This document shows, piece after piece, positions 12,426 through 21,881 of a DNA stretch of 64,000 nucleotides. The stretch is from Rhodothermales bacterium (GTDB lineage Bacteria; Bacteroidota; Rhodothermia; Rhodothermales; Bin80). The notes below the pieces were generated by a model. That model had not been told where the DNA came from. It saw only the letters and a list, made by a program, of their open reading frames with translations, and made no database searches. Position 1 is the stretch's first letter, and every line of letters starts with the position of its first letter. The position numbers and the translations under genes are program-made. The stretch covers positions 1,747,246 through 1,811,245 of the forward strand of contig CATQHT010000003.1 of assembly GCA_958296045.1 (NCBI GenBank). The letters are read 5' to 3'.

Positions 12426-13520
12426 TTAGGAAGGGTTCGGTGAGGAACGCCGAGGTTTGGGAGCGCCGCCCATGATTGCGGCCAAGGGGCGCAGACCGTT
12501 GACGTTCTCGAACATGATTTTTATGGTAGCCGTCATCGGCACGGCCAGCACCGCGCCGGCGATCCCCCAGAGCCAGCTCCAAAAGATGAGAGACACGATC
12601 ACCAGGAGCGGACTCAGATCCAGGTTGGAGGCCATAACCCACGGATCGATCCAGTTGCCCACCACCATCTGGATAACTCCCATGCAGAGCAAGGCGATTA
12701 ATGGGATCGTCAGCGAGCTAAACTGCAGCGCCGCCGCCAAGAATGCCAGAATCACCGCCGCGATAGACCCAATGTTGGGAATAAAGTTGAGCAGAAAGGT
12801 GAGAAAGCCCCAGAACACCGGGAAGTCAACCCCAAGGATCCATAGCGTAAGGCCGACCAGCACGCCGGTGAGCGCACTCACAAAAGTCTTTGCTGCTAGG
12901 TAGCGGCGCACGCCGCTGGTGATATTCTCGGTCACCTGCTGCACGCGTTCTGCGATGTCCGGTGGGTACGCCCGCTGCACTTTGGCCGAGAATTCACCAC
13001 TGCCCGCCAGGATGAACAGCATAAAGAGCAGCACCATGAAGGCGTTAGCGACGAAGGAAAGGAACGACCCAAGTCCGTTGGCGAGCAATGTAGACACCAG
13101 CGAGGCATCCACCACTCTACTGGCATCGAGGTCTTCCACATCTACGCCCAGGGGCGCGGCCAGGCGTCCAGCGGCGACCTCAATGTCCTCCACTATGGCT
13201 TCCACGCGCGACTCATAGTGGTCGATGGTGGTGCTGAGCGAACGGGCGCTCTGGAACACAACCAGCGCCACGAGACCGACGGCCAGCGCGAGCGCAACCA
13301 GGACCACAGTTAGCGTCAGATACGTGGGAATCCTCTTGCTTTTGAGCCAGACCACCAGCGGCTGGAACATGATCGACAACAGGAGCGCGATCGAAAAGGG
13401 AACCAGGACCGTCTTGAGCTCCAGCAGCGTGACGCCGACAAAGAATGCCGCGATGACCCCGATGAGCGACAGGGCCACCTTGCTTTCGCCAATAGCATCC
13501 TTAAGAAGCGCCAGGGGCAT
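12426..13520 (-). CDS. AI-2E family transporter / permease
   Basis: A 364-aa polytopic membrane protein of the PF01594 (AI-2E/PerM/YtqB) type. It shows paired N-terminal transmembrane helices, a soluble helical domain (residues about 85-140) and C-terminal helices with FLTFLLNFIPNIGSIAA and the NWIDPWVMASNLDLSPLLV region characteristic of the family. Members have been linked to AI-2 export or Na+/H+ exchange; the substrate cannot be told from sequence. It converges on argH. Confidence 0.88.
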   Translation of the reverse strand: MPLALLKDAIGESKVALSLIGVIAAFFVGVTLLELKTVLVPFSIALLLSIMFQPLVVWLKSKRIPTYLTLTVVLVALALAVGLVALVVFQSARSLSTTIDHYESRVEAIVEDIEVAAGRLAAPLGVDVEDLDASRVVDASLVSTLLANGLGSFLSFVANAFMVLLFMLFILAGSGEFSAKVQRAYPPDIAERVQQVTENITSGVRRYLAAKTFVSALTGVLVGLTLWILGVDFPVFWGFLTFLLNFIPNIGSIAAVILAFLAAALQFSSLTIPLIALLCMGVIQMVVGNWIDPWVMASNLDLSPLLVIVSLIFWSWLWGIAGAVLAVPMTATIKIMFENVNGLRPLAAIMGGAPKPRRSSPNPS

Positions 13521-14530
13521 GGCAGGGGCTCTTAACTGATATACACCATACCGGCTGCAAGGTAGGCAGTGGGCTGAATTTTGCGACGCGCTCGGCCGCG
13601 CTCCGCGGGCATCGGAAAAGGCCTTGCGCCCTTGGCGCCGGGGTCACGCTTTCAGCCGTCATACATGCGTCATTAAAGCCGCGCTACGCCACTTCGTTCA
13701 GGCTCATGCACCGGTCTTGGGATTCCACCAGCTGCGTTTGCTGACGATTGCTGTGCCGCTGGCAGGGCTGTGGTCACCGGTTTACCGGTAACGGGCGCCC
13801 TTTGTGACAGCGCCCGCAACATCAAGATGTGCGCATGTAGAGTATAACATCTGTCAGGATGGACCGATAGGGCGGAAGCCGTGGGCAGCCTTCCTTGCGT
13901 GCCACCTGAATGATGGGGCGTCTGGCTAAGGGCTCTTGCCTCATGGGCGCCTTCGCCATTGCCGTATCATGCTTCAGGCGGGATTTACATACAAGACTGG
14001 ATACGCCTGTGAAAAGTATGTAGCCAGCGGTCCTTTCGTGTTGTAACGCGCAGGCACATCGCGCAGCTGCGCGAGGAGTCCATCGCCATTGCTGCTCAGG
14101 CCGACTTGTCTGATAGGATGACGATGCCCGCTAATACCGGGATCGGGGCCATCCGACAATGGAAACGATCCCCGAACCTGCGGCTGCTGTTCCTTGCCGC
14201 ATGGCCACATAGGTCGCCAGTGGAGCTATGCTCGGAGCCTGACGTGACAGCCGTGAGTGGGGGCTCCACGGGTGGAAAATGCCAAGTTACAACCAGGTGT
14301 GACCGGGCAGGGGTACGCTGCTGTAGCGTGCATTAAATGCCGGAGCATTGCTCTGCATACGTTTCGGTGCGAGGCCTTATGGTTCTTCAGCAACTTCGGC
14401 TTGAGGCTGGTCGGGGCGGCTGTAGCTGATAACACCGCGCAGGTGTTGGTACTTCCCGATGTTCTTTGGGAGGTACATTGTGGCTGCTGGCAATCTTCTA
14501 ATGAGGGAGTATCAGGTCCACGAGTGAGCG
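13521..14530. other. Non-coding stretch of about 1 kb, no gene recognised
   Basis: Short open frames exist but none has a recognisable domain or a convincing start. One perfect 7-bp stem with an 11-base loop lies at 13792-13816 (CGGGCGC / GCGCCCG) without a following T run. The stretch lies between the AI-2E permease gene and the decayed methylase/helicase locus, so it may contain unrecognisable debris. Confidence 0.5.
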
Positions 14531-17500
14531 CTAATGCGGATGTAGCGCGCTTAGCATCGTGGGCTTAGACCACACAGAGCCATCATGTGCGCTCGCCAGG
14601 CCAAGGCACCGGTATGACTCGTTCGTGATGCCCGAGGTGGAGAAAAACCCGGCGTGCGGGAGAAACTGAAAGAGATTCATCATTAACAGGAATCCATTCC
14701 AGGCGCGCTTGAATTTGCCTTCGTTTCGCAGAGCGTCATCAATGAAAACCGCAAGCTGCAACTCTTCCACATTCAGGTTTATGATCCCGGCAGGGCTGGT
14801 ACGGACCCGTGTAATGACTTCGTGCGACCCGTCTATGGTTGCTTTGGACTCGCGTACGATACCCAGTTGCTGCTCGGCGGGCTCCGGCAGGGGCCATGGC
14901 GGCGTATCAACGTCCTCGGGAGCTTGGCCGGTCCTGACATGCAAAAGCGCGTGGCGCAGCGCAAAGAAGGTCAGTCGCGTGGCATCGAGCTTGCCAAGCA
15001 CCGCCATCAGCAACGGCAGGCTGCCGTTGCGGCGGGCATTCTCCAGATCGTCCAAAGAGCCTACCTCCCTCCGAATGTAGTCGTCGATGGCACCCAAGGC
15101 AGCCTCTTTTGAGGTGTAGTCTTCGCAGTGCCTCGGCGGGTCCGCAGGGCAGTCTAAATCATTCCACGTAATGGACCATACACGGTACCTGCCTGAACGG
15201 ATGATCGCATTGCGTTTGGCCGTGTCATCCGCCAAGCGATCGAGGTGATATGCAAAACCATCAATATAGACCGCAACTGGCAAGACCTTCGAAGGCTCGG
15301 TCGGCACAATGAGAAAATCCGGCCGCGTCGGGAGGGCTACCCCTTCCTCGGTGCCCAGCGGCACCTGGCAGTGAACCCGCCACTGCAGGTCTCCAATAGT
15401 GATGTCGTAGCATGACTTGCCGTATTCACTCACCTCTTTGAAGGTACCGCCTGGAATCGCTTTGACTTGTTCCTTAAGTACCGCAAGAAACTTGTACTCA
15501 GCTTCGCTCTCTACCAGCGGATTCAGATCGATATTATCCAGCTTTTTGGATTTCTTCAGGGCACCGCCCTTTTCTAGAATCAGCTTCAGCAGGCCAAGCG
15601 CCGCGCTGCGCGAAATGCGGTCACGTGCGTAGCGGTTACCGTACGCATACAGACAACGGTAGCAGCCGTCACGGTTGATATCTTCCTGGCATATGCACTC
15701 CGCGAGCATATCGCGGGCTTCACGGAGGAGGTCCAGGATGGTGTCGCGGCTGGTGAGCAGGTCCTTCAGGTACCCTGTCCCGCCCGGTACCGTGTCATAC
15801 AGATACACAAACTGCTTGCGTCCCGCATGATTCTGGATCGGCTCATCCTGGAGTGTAGTCCGCAGATGGTCCATCCTGCCGCGAAAGTGCTTCTTCAGGC
15901 CCATGTGGAGCGCAGCGCAGAAGGATTCGATCTTGGTCGCCGCGTCCTGGCCGGAAACGACCGGCACCAGAATCCTGATGGCCTCCGACTCAAACTCGTG
16001 GTAGAGAAATATGGAGCGGAAAGCCAGCTGCACATCATTGCGACTCCTGCAGCCCGGGGCGTGCCGGGCCTCGCCTTTACGTCTTGAATCCACCTTGCCG
16101 CACGTAGGGCAGCATTCAAAGCCACATGCGCTGAACTCCCTTCCGGCTATCGTGTGGGGTGCGTCTCCAGACCTTGGCGGACCGAAGTTGATTTCACGAA
16201 ACGTCACTTTGCGGGCGAATTCGAAGCCGAACGGTACGGTAGCCTCCGTAGATGCGAAGGACGCCTGGACAAACCGGCCGTCGACGGAGACTTGTGTCCG
16301 CGTGCGGTAGAATTTTCTGTTTCGTTCATCGGATTCGTCCAGCGACAGGCTTCGGCGCGCATTCGACACGGCTTCCACACGTTCCATGCGTGCCATCTCG
16401 TATCTGCGACCCGAATCGGTCCAGTTCGAGCTGTGGCATCGTGGGCAGCGAGGCTGGTCGGCTTCAGCATCCAAGGAGCACCAGGCGCAGCTGTCGCAGA
16501 AGCGCCACGGTGCGATGGGCGCGTTGTCCAGGTTGACGCGGGAAACCACCACCTTGCGTCCCTCGGCGTAGAAAGTGTTACCGGGAGCAAGCTCCCTGAC
16601 CGCCATCATGCCGGGGCGCACGTATTCTTTGGTGACCGGCTTGCGCCCACGGTCGGCTGCATCGCTCCCAAGAAGTACGGACTGCAGCTTCGTTACGTGC
16701 TGGGGGAAGGCATAGTTGGGTAGCAGGCCTTCATCGCACATGAAGTTGAAGACGTCCGTGTCGGTGATGTCTCCGGCAATCTTTGCGAGCATCGCTTTGT
16801 TCGCGAGCAGCGCCTGCCTGTCCGTTTCGTAGTTGCGATCTTTCGGCCCTTTGTCCAGGTTCTTTATGTCGGTACCGATTCTGCGGCTGCGCTTCCTCAA
16901 TTCTTCTCTCTCCTTGAGTCGGAGCTGGAAGGGCTTCAGCACAGCCTGCCGCAGGGGTCCGTCCAGGAAGCCCACGACCATGTCTTTAGATCTCTCCCCG
17001 ATATCGGATTCAAACAGCTCCAGGAATCCTTTCTGCAGCGCACTGGCATTACTATCTGCAAAGGCCAGCCAGTTGTAGGGGAATCGCGACGGGTTTTCCT
17101 TTTTGAAAGTTGCTTTGAATCGTTCGAAGTGCTCCCAGGCCTCCGCATAGTCTTCTTCGCGGTCCATGCGGTCGAAGGGCGCCTCGTAGGTGATGGTGCG
17201 CTGTCTGGGCCCGCCCGGCAGCGTGTCGTCGGCAATGCTCCATCCGACGCTGCTATCCTGCAGATCTTTGACGTCTTCAAAGCCGAGCGCGGTGTCGAAG
17301 GCTACCCGCGCAGGGCAAATAATGCTGTAGCATTTGTCTCGGCTTTGCTTCGTTCTGGGCAGTCCGCCTTCGCCCTTTTTGGTGGAGAAGATGATGCGGT
17401 CGTTGCGGTCGTACCATGTGCTGTTTTCGTAGTCGCGTAGCACAGGAAACTGCGTCCGGTAGACGGTCTGGAGCTCATTCAGGGTGAGTCCAAGCGCTTG

Positions 17501-17557
17501 GGCTGTGAGGACGTCAAGCTCCACCAGCGCCTGCCTTCTGGCGAGGTCCGTGCGCAA
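14531..17557 (-). pseudogene. Chimeric remnant: methylase C terminus joined to DUF1998 helicase C-terminal half with nuclease-like tail
   Basis: Open frame of 1008 codons that looks like a deletion product. Residues 1-147 resemble the C terminus of an Eco57I-type adenine methylase (ELDVLTAQALGLTLNELQTVYR, YDRNDRIIF, DREEDYAEAW). After about residue 148 the sequence changes to the C-terminal half of a large DEAD/DEAH helicase: zinc ribbon CDSCAWC/CPRCHSSNW (about 354-379), a second CxxC block near 482-503, and the DUF1998-like LYDTVPGGTGYL with CYRCLYAYGN (586-640). Residues 680-800 look like a Vsr/DUF559 PD-(D/E)XK fold (ESEAEYKF, RPDFLIVP, VYIDGFAYH). No helicase Walker motifs remain. The frame is continuous with the fragment at 17582-18069 through an in-frame TAA. 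Confidence 0.7.
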
Positions 17558-17581
17558 CGGGCTGGGCCACGCCCAGCGATC

Positions 17582-18069
17582 TTACTGTCCGTCAAACCAG
17601 GCGTTGTCTAACCTCGGGTCGGCCTTGGCCCATGGGGCTATAGTTTCCGGGATGCGGGTATCGTTCCAGAGCGCCAGATAGTCCCGAGTGAGGCACACCA
17701 GGCCTCGTGCGCGGGCCGTGGCACTGGTGTCCGCAGCCAGCACGGGTAAGGAGCTGAGCATTCCCGGGTTTACGGCGGTCTTTCCCGAAGTCTTGCACCA
17801 GAGGTCTGCCATGATAGAGAGTGTGCCCTGCAGGACTTTGAACAGCAGATCCAGATATGCAAAGGCAAGGGTGCTCACCGTATCAATATGTCCTGCCCCG
17901 GGAGGAACTACGGTTGGAATAAGGGTACGCTCCATTGCAGGGCTGAGCATGCGCCGGAAGCCCAAACGGTAATGATTCGTAACTGGCGAATCCCAGCCGG
18001 TGCGGGGCACCAGGTCTGCGTATTCGCCAAGCGATGTTGCTGGCACATAGTTCGTGCGCGGCCGGTAGT
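17582..18069 (-). pseudogene. DNA methylase fragment (between IS21 insertion and nonsense codon)
   Basis: Continues the methylase frame on the far side of the IS21 insertion: RPRTNYVPA, as expected after the DLT...LPEDY stretch of Eco57I-like adenine methylases, then a helical target-recognition-like region. It ends at TAA (17582-17584). The downstream frame (DRWAWPSPLRTDLARRQALVELDVL...) stays in register, so the stop is a nonsense mutation within one gene. Confidence 0.7.
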
Positions 18070-18166
18070 TGCGTATTCCGCTTCAAATCGACCAGTGGTT
18101 CCACGGGAAATCGACCACCGATTCCACGGGAAATCGACCAGTGGCTCCACGGCTAATCGACCACCT
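18070..18166 (+). repeat. IS21 left-end multiple terminal repeats
   Basis: Four tandem-like copies of the pattern ATCGACCA-n-TTCCACGG between about 18085 and 18166, next to the terminal TGCGTATTCC. These are expected transposase binding sites. Confidence 0.8.
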
Positions 18167-18340
18167 GAGCTGGCGCGCGCCGACCGGTGGCGGCGGGGTG
18201 TAGGAGGTCGGTTAACGGGCCTGCCAAATTGGCAGTCTGGCGGAGTTAGAAACGGGTTATTGTTGCCTGTCGCGGGTGATGGCGGCAGGTCAAGCGCAGG
18301 TGGTATCGTACCCTCTTTACTTACCAAAAGAGGGGTACTT

Positions 18341-19903
18341 ATGCCAAACAAGAGGGTTGTTATGCGTGTTTTGTGGGACGTTCTGCGGTTGTCTGCGGAG
18401 TCTGATTTGAGCGTACGTGGTATCGGTCGTGCGCTGGGAATATCGCACAGCACGGTACTTGGTTACTTGCGTCGTGCTAAGGCAGCGGGTGTGCATTGGC
18501 CTTTGCCCGAGGGTATGCCGGAGGCCAAGTTGAAGGCATTGCTTTATGGTCCGCCGGAGGTTGCCAAGGAGACGCGTCCGTTGCCGGACTGGTCCGAGGT
18601 GGAGCGTAAGATGCAGGTCAAGGGGTTCACGCGGCGCCTGATGTGGGAGCGGTACAGGCGGGACCACAGCGATGGTTACGGCTACAGCAAGTTCTGCGCT
18701 CTTTACTCTGCCTGGAAGAAGGAATTTGGCCAGGTGACGGTTCCGATGGATCATCCTGCGGGTCATTCGGCCTTCGTGGACTATGCAGGCATGCGCCTGG
18801 AGGCGATAGACCAGCTTACGCGTAAGCGGCGTCGGGTGGAGACCTTTGTTGGTGTGCTGGGATTCTCCAATTATCTCTACGTTGAGGCGACGTGGACGCA
18901 GCGTCTTGGGGACTGGCTGGGCTCGCATCGTCGCATGTTCGAGTATTTCGGGGCGGTGCCTTCCTATGTGGTCTGTGACAATTTGAAGAGTGGCGTGCGC
19001 AAGGCCCACCGATACGATCCGGAGATCAATCCGTCGTATCAGGACCTTGCGATGCACTACAAGACCGTGGTTGTGCCTACGCGTCCCGGGAAGCCCAGGG
19101 ACAAGGCCAAGGTCGAGCAAGCCGTGTTGCATGCAGAGAGGCGCATTCTGGCTCCGTTAAGCGATAAGCGTTTCATCGGTCTAGCGCACGTGAACCGGCA
19201 CATTCGTGTTCATCTGAAGGAGCTTAACGAGCGGCCTTTTCAGAAGCTGGAAGGCAGTCGTAAGAGCTGGTTTGACACGTGGGAGCGATCAGCGATGAAG
19301 CCCTTGCCAGCGGAGCCGTACGAGCACGCGGAGTGGCGCAAAGCCAAGGTGCACAGAGATGCGCACATCGAGGTGCGCTGGCACCGTTATAGCGTTCCTT
19401 ATCGATATGTAGGGCGTTCGGTACAGGTTCGCCTTACAGATACCACCCTTGAGGTATTTTTTGACGACAAACGGGTGGCGACGCACCCGCGTAGCCACCA
19501 GAAAGGGGTCACCACCAAGGATGAACACATGCCGGACGCCCAACGCCAAATGAACGATATGAGCCGCTTCGTAACCGAGGCCGAACGCATCGGGCCGGAC
19601 ACACACAATATCGTGCGGCAGATCATCGATGCTGAGCGGCACCCGCTGATTCGTTACCGCACGCTCATGGGCCTGCTCCGCTTGGCTCGCATCTACGGTA
19701 AGAGCCGCATGGAAAACGCGTGTACGCGGGCAATCGCTATCGGCACCCGCTCGTACAGGAGCATCGCGTCCATCCTGAAGAATGGACTCGACAAGCATCC
19801 GCTGGACTCGGTGTCTCCGCCTCCCATAGACCATGACAACATCCGGGGCCCAAGCTATTACGACACCAAATCGGATTCTCCTCACCAAACCTCGAAGGCC
19901 TGA
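18341..19903 (+). CDS. istA: IS21 transposase IstA
   Basis: DDE transposase of 520 aa. The ATG at 18341 (MPNKRVVMRVL) is chosen rather than the longer open frame because upstream bases belong to the terminal repeats. N-terminal HTH (SVRGIGRALGISHSTVLGYLRRA), then the RNase H-like core with FVDYAG (first Asp), VVCDNLKSGV (second Asp) and KPRDKAKVEQAV (Glu). The C terminus is a beta-rich region (HIEVRWHRYSVPYRYVG) usual for IstA. The stop overlaps the istB start (TGATG). It appears intact and is nearly identical to the truncated copy near 49 kb, so the spread was probably recent. Confidence 0.95.
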   Translation: MPNKRVVMRVLWDVLRLSAESDLSVRGIGRALGISHSTVLGYLRRAKAAGVHWPLPEGMPEAKLKALLYGPPEVAKETRPLPDWSEVERKMQVKGFTRRLMWERYRRDHSDGYGYSKFCALYSAWKKEFGQVTVPMDHPAGHSAFVDYAGMRLEAIDQLTRKRRRVETFVGVLGFSNYLYVEATWTQRLGDWLGSHRRMFEYFGAVPSYVVCDNLKSGVRKAHRYDPEINPSYQDLAMHYKTVVVPTRPGKPRDKAKVEQAVLHAERRILAPLSDKRFIGLAHVNRHIRVHLKELNERPFQKLEGSRKSWFDTWERSAMKPLPAEPYEHAEWRKAKVHRDAHIEVRWHRYSVPYRYVGRSVQVRLTDTTLEVFFDDKRVATHPRSHQKGVTTKDEHMPDAQRQMNDMSRFVTEAERIGPDTHNIVRQIIDAERHPLIRYRTLMGLLRLARIYGKSRMENACTRAIAIGTRSYRSIASILKNGLDKHPLDSVSPPPIDHDNIRGPSYYDTKSDSPHQTSKA

Positions 19904-20757
19904 TGCTCCTACACCCTACCCTTGACAAGCTCGAGCAGATGCGTCTGCATGGCATGGCGCGCGCGCTGCGTGATCAGCTTACCCAACCGGAAATGGAACA
20001 GCTCCCGTTCATGGACCGCCTGGGCCTATTGGTTGACCACGAGGAGATCGTGCGATACAACAATCGCCTGCGGTCGCGCCTACGCCGCGCCCGGTTACGC
20101 CAGGAGGCCTCCATGGCCGATCTGGACTATCGTCGCGGTCGCAATCTGGATCGGCGCCTGATGGCCTCGCTTTCCACCTGCGACTGGGTGGGCAAACATC
20201 ACAATGTGATCATTACCGGACCCACCGGTGTCGGCAAGAGCTTCGTGGCGTGCGCGCTGGCGCATAAAGCCTGCATGGAGGGGTTCACCGTACGCTACCA
20301 CCGACTGCATCGTCTTCTGGAAGATCTGCAACTCGCGCACGGGGACGGACGCTTCCTGAAACTGCTGAAGCAGTTGACGCGCTTCCACCTACTGGTTCTC
20401 GATGACTGGGGGTTGTCACGAATCAGTGCGCTGCACCAGCGGGATCTGCTTGAGCTCATCGATGATCGGTATCAGAAAGGATCCATCGTCGTTACCAGTC
20501 AGATGCCTGTGAGTGTGTGGCACGAAGGCATGGAAGACCCAACACTCGCTGATGCTATCCTGGATCGCCTCATTCACAATGCACACCACATCGCGCTGAA
20601 GGGAGAGTCCATGAGACAGCGTCTGCCAAAATGGCAGAACCTTCCAGAGAAGACAAGCGTAACTGACGCCAGACAGCCGAGAAAATGGTACCCAGAACAG
20701 TCACGATGCAGCGCTATCCAGCGCGGACTCAGCACGCCGAATCAGGTGGTCGATTAA
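19903..20757 (+). CDS. istB: IS21 helper ATPase IstB
   Basis: AAA+ protein of 284 aa that assists IstA in target capture. Walker A is GPTGVGKS, Walker B is HLLVLDDWG, and DLLELIDDRYQKGSIVVTSQ is the sensor region. The open frame runs about 30 residues past the usual IstB end (after MRQRLPKWQNLPE), into the right terminal repeats. Coupled to istA by a 1-base overlap. Confidence 0.94.
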   Translation: MLLHPTLDKLEQMRLHGMARALRDQLTQPEMEQLPFMDRLGLLVDHEEIVRYNNRLRSRLRRARLRQEASMADLDYRRGRNLDRRLMASLSTCDWVGKHHNVIITGPTGVGKSFVACALAHKACMEGFTVRYHRLHRLLEDLQLAHGDGRFLKLLKQLTRFHLLVLDDWGLSRISALHQRDLLELIDDRYQKGSIVVTSQMPVSVWHEGMEDPTLADAILDRLIHNAHHIALKGESMRQRLPKWQNLPEKTSVTDARQPRKWYPEQSRCSAIQRGLSTPNQVVD

Positions 20758-20816
20758 CCGTGGAATCGGTGGTCGCCATACCGTGGAACGAGTGGTTTTT
20801 TTCCGTGGAATATGCA
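20744..20816 (+). repeat. IS21 right-end terminal repeats
   Basis: Inverted counterparts of the left-end units (GGTGGTCGATTAACCGTGGAA, then CCGTGGAA twice), ending in GGAATATGCA at 20816 directly before the GTAGT duplication. Confidence 0.75.
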
Positions 20817-20821
20817 GTAGT

Positions 20822-21720
20822 CTTCCGGCAACACGGTCAGGTCCATTCGGGAATAATCGCCTTTGGTCTTGCAGCCCTCGTTGGGTGTCTTGAAGTACGG
20901 GTTTCCGATGAAAAAGTGGGGCCCGGAGAGTATCCAAGGTGCCCCGGCATTCGGGAAGGCGGTATGTCGGCGAATGATACCTTGCTTCTGGGCACCGGAT
21001 TCATGCCACATGGCAGAGTAATGGAAGTCGTCACCAAAGTCCTGCAGCCGTCGGGGCCCCTCCGACAACATTCTTAGTACCTCTGCAGCATCTTCTGAGT
21101 GAACAGCCGGAAGCTTGGCCCCGGCGGGATCAGTGCCCGGATCGTAGAGCTCGGCATACATGCGTAGTTCTTCGGACGTCGTTTGTACCAGGCGCCGTTT
21201 GTGTCCGGCTACGACCCAGTGGTTTTCGTCGTCTTTGATGCCAGGTACGGGTCCGCCCCCATCATGCGCAAAGGCCTGTGCCACCGTGCTGGCATGAAAC
21301 AGGTTGAACATGCTTACAAATCGGGGTTCTGCCCGCTTAGGACCGTATACATTGATACTGTATAGGACTCTGTGGCCGATTTCAGGGAAGAGCATGAACT
21401 GATTGCTGAAACGGAAGTGGTACCGCAGCCGTCGGTAGAGCTCGCGGCGCAGACTCTGCCCTCTGGGATCGTCGAAGAGGCTATGGGGGTGAAGCAAGCC
21501 AGTGGCCTTGGTCTGCAGGTTCCATGCCTGCAAGACAAAGGTCTTATAGACGTTCGAGGCCACCCCCTGCAGCAGAGGGTAATTCTGCTAGACGTTCATG
21601 AAATTGTTCAGCGCTGTAGGCGCTTCGTAGGCCGCCAGGTAGTCATCCACGTTCCTCTGGATACGTGGCTGGCTGCATCTTGCCCCAAGTACATGCTTCA
21701 GGCTGCAACCGCCCAATAGG
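20822..21720 (-). pseudogene. DNA methylase fragment (upstream of IS21 insertion)
   Basis: Central part of the same Eco57I-like methylase as at 17.6-18.1 kb: MLSEGPRRLQDFGDDFHY, then GPHFFIGNPYFKTP and SRMDLTVLPEDY, which matches the family stretch before PRTNY. Upstream the frame continues through an in-frame TAG at 21588-21590 (...NNFMNV*QNYPLLQ; a Trp is likely there originally) to about 21720 (SQPRIQRNVDDYLAAYEAP). The catalytic N-terminal part with the NPPY motif is not found, so the 5' end is lost next to lysAC. Confidence 0.65.
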
Positions 21721-21881
21721 TAAGAACAACGTTGCCGCGCATGCACCTGCAGAATCGATAGCTTTCCGGGAGTTTTCTGCCAGCAATGGTGCCACAGCGC
21801 CCAGTCGTACTAGGAATCACACCAGAATCAGCCCATCGGTGGTAACGTTACAACAGACTTGTCACCCAACCCCTTGGCGGC

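Larger units (their letters stand above)
18070..20816 (+). mobile_element. IS21-family insertion sequence, complete, with 5-bp target duplication
   Basis: Element of 2747 bp carrying istA and istB. Ends are TGCGTATTCC (left) and its near inverted copy GGAATATGCA (right). Flanking bases 18065-18069 and 20817-20821 are both GTAGT, a clean 5-bp target-site duplication. Excision restores the methylase frame as ...LPEDYRPRTNYVPA. Several copies of an ATCGACCA...TTCCACGG unit sit inside each end, as usual for IS21 transposase binding. A second, truncated copy lies at 48613-49831. Confidence 0.95.

Noticed and set aside
13521-14530. Small plus-strand frames (for example 14257-14568) as genes
   Set aside because: No domain, no clear ribosome binding site and composition like non-coding DNA.
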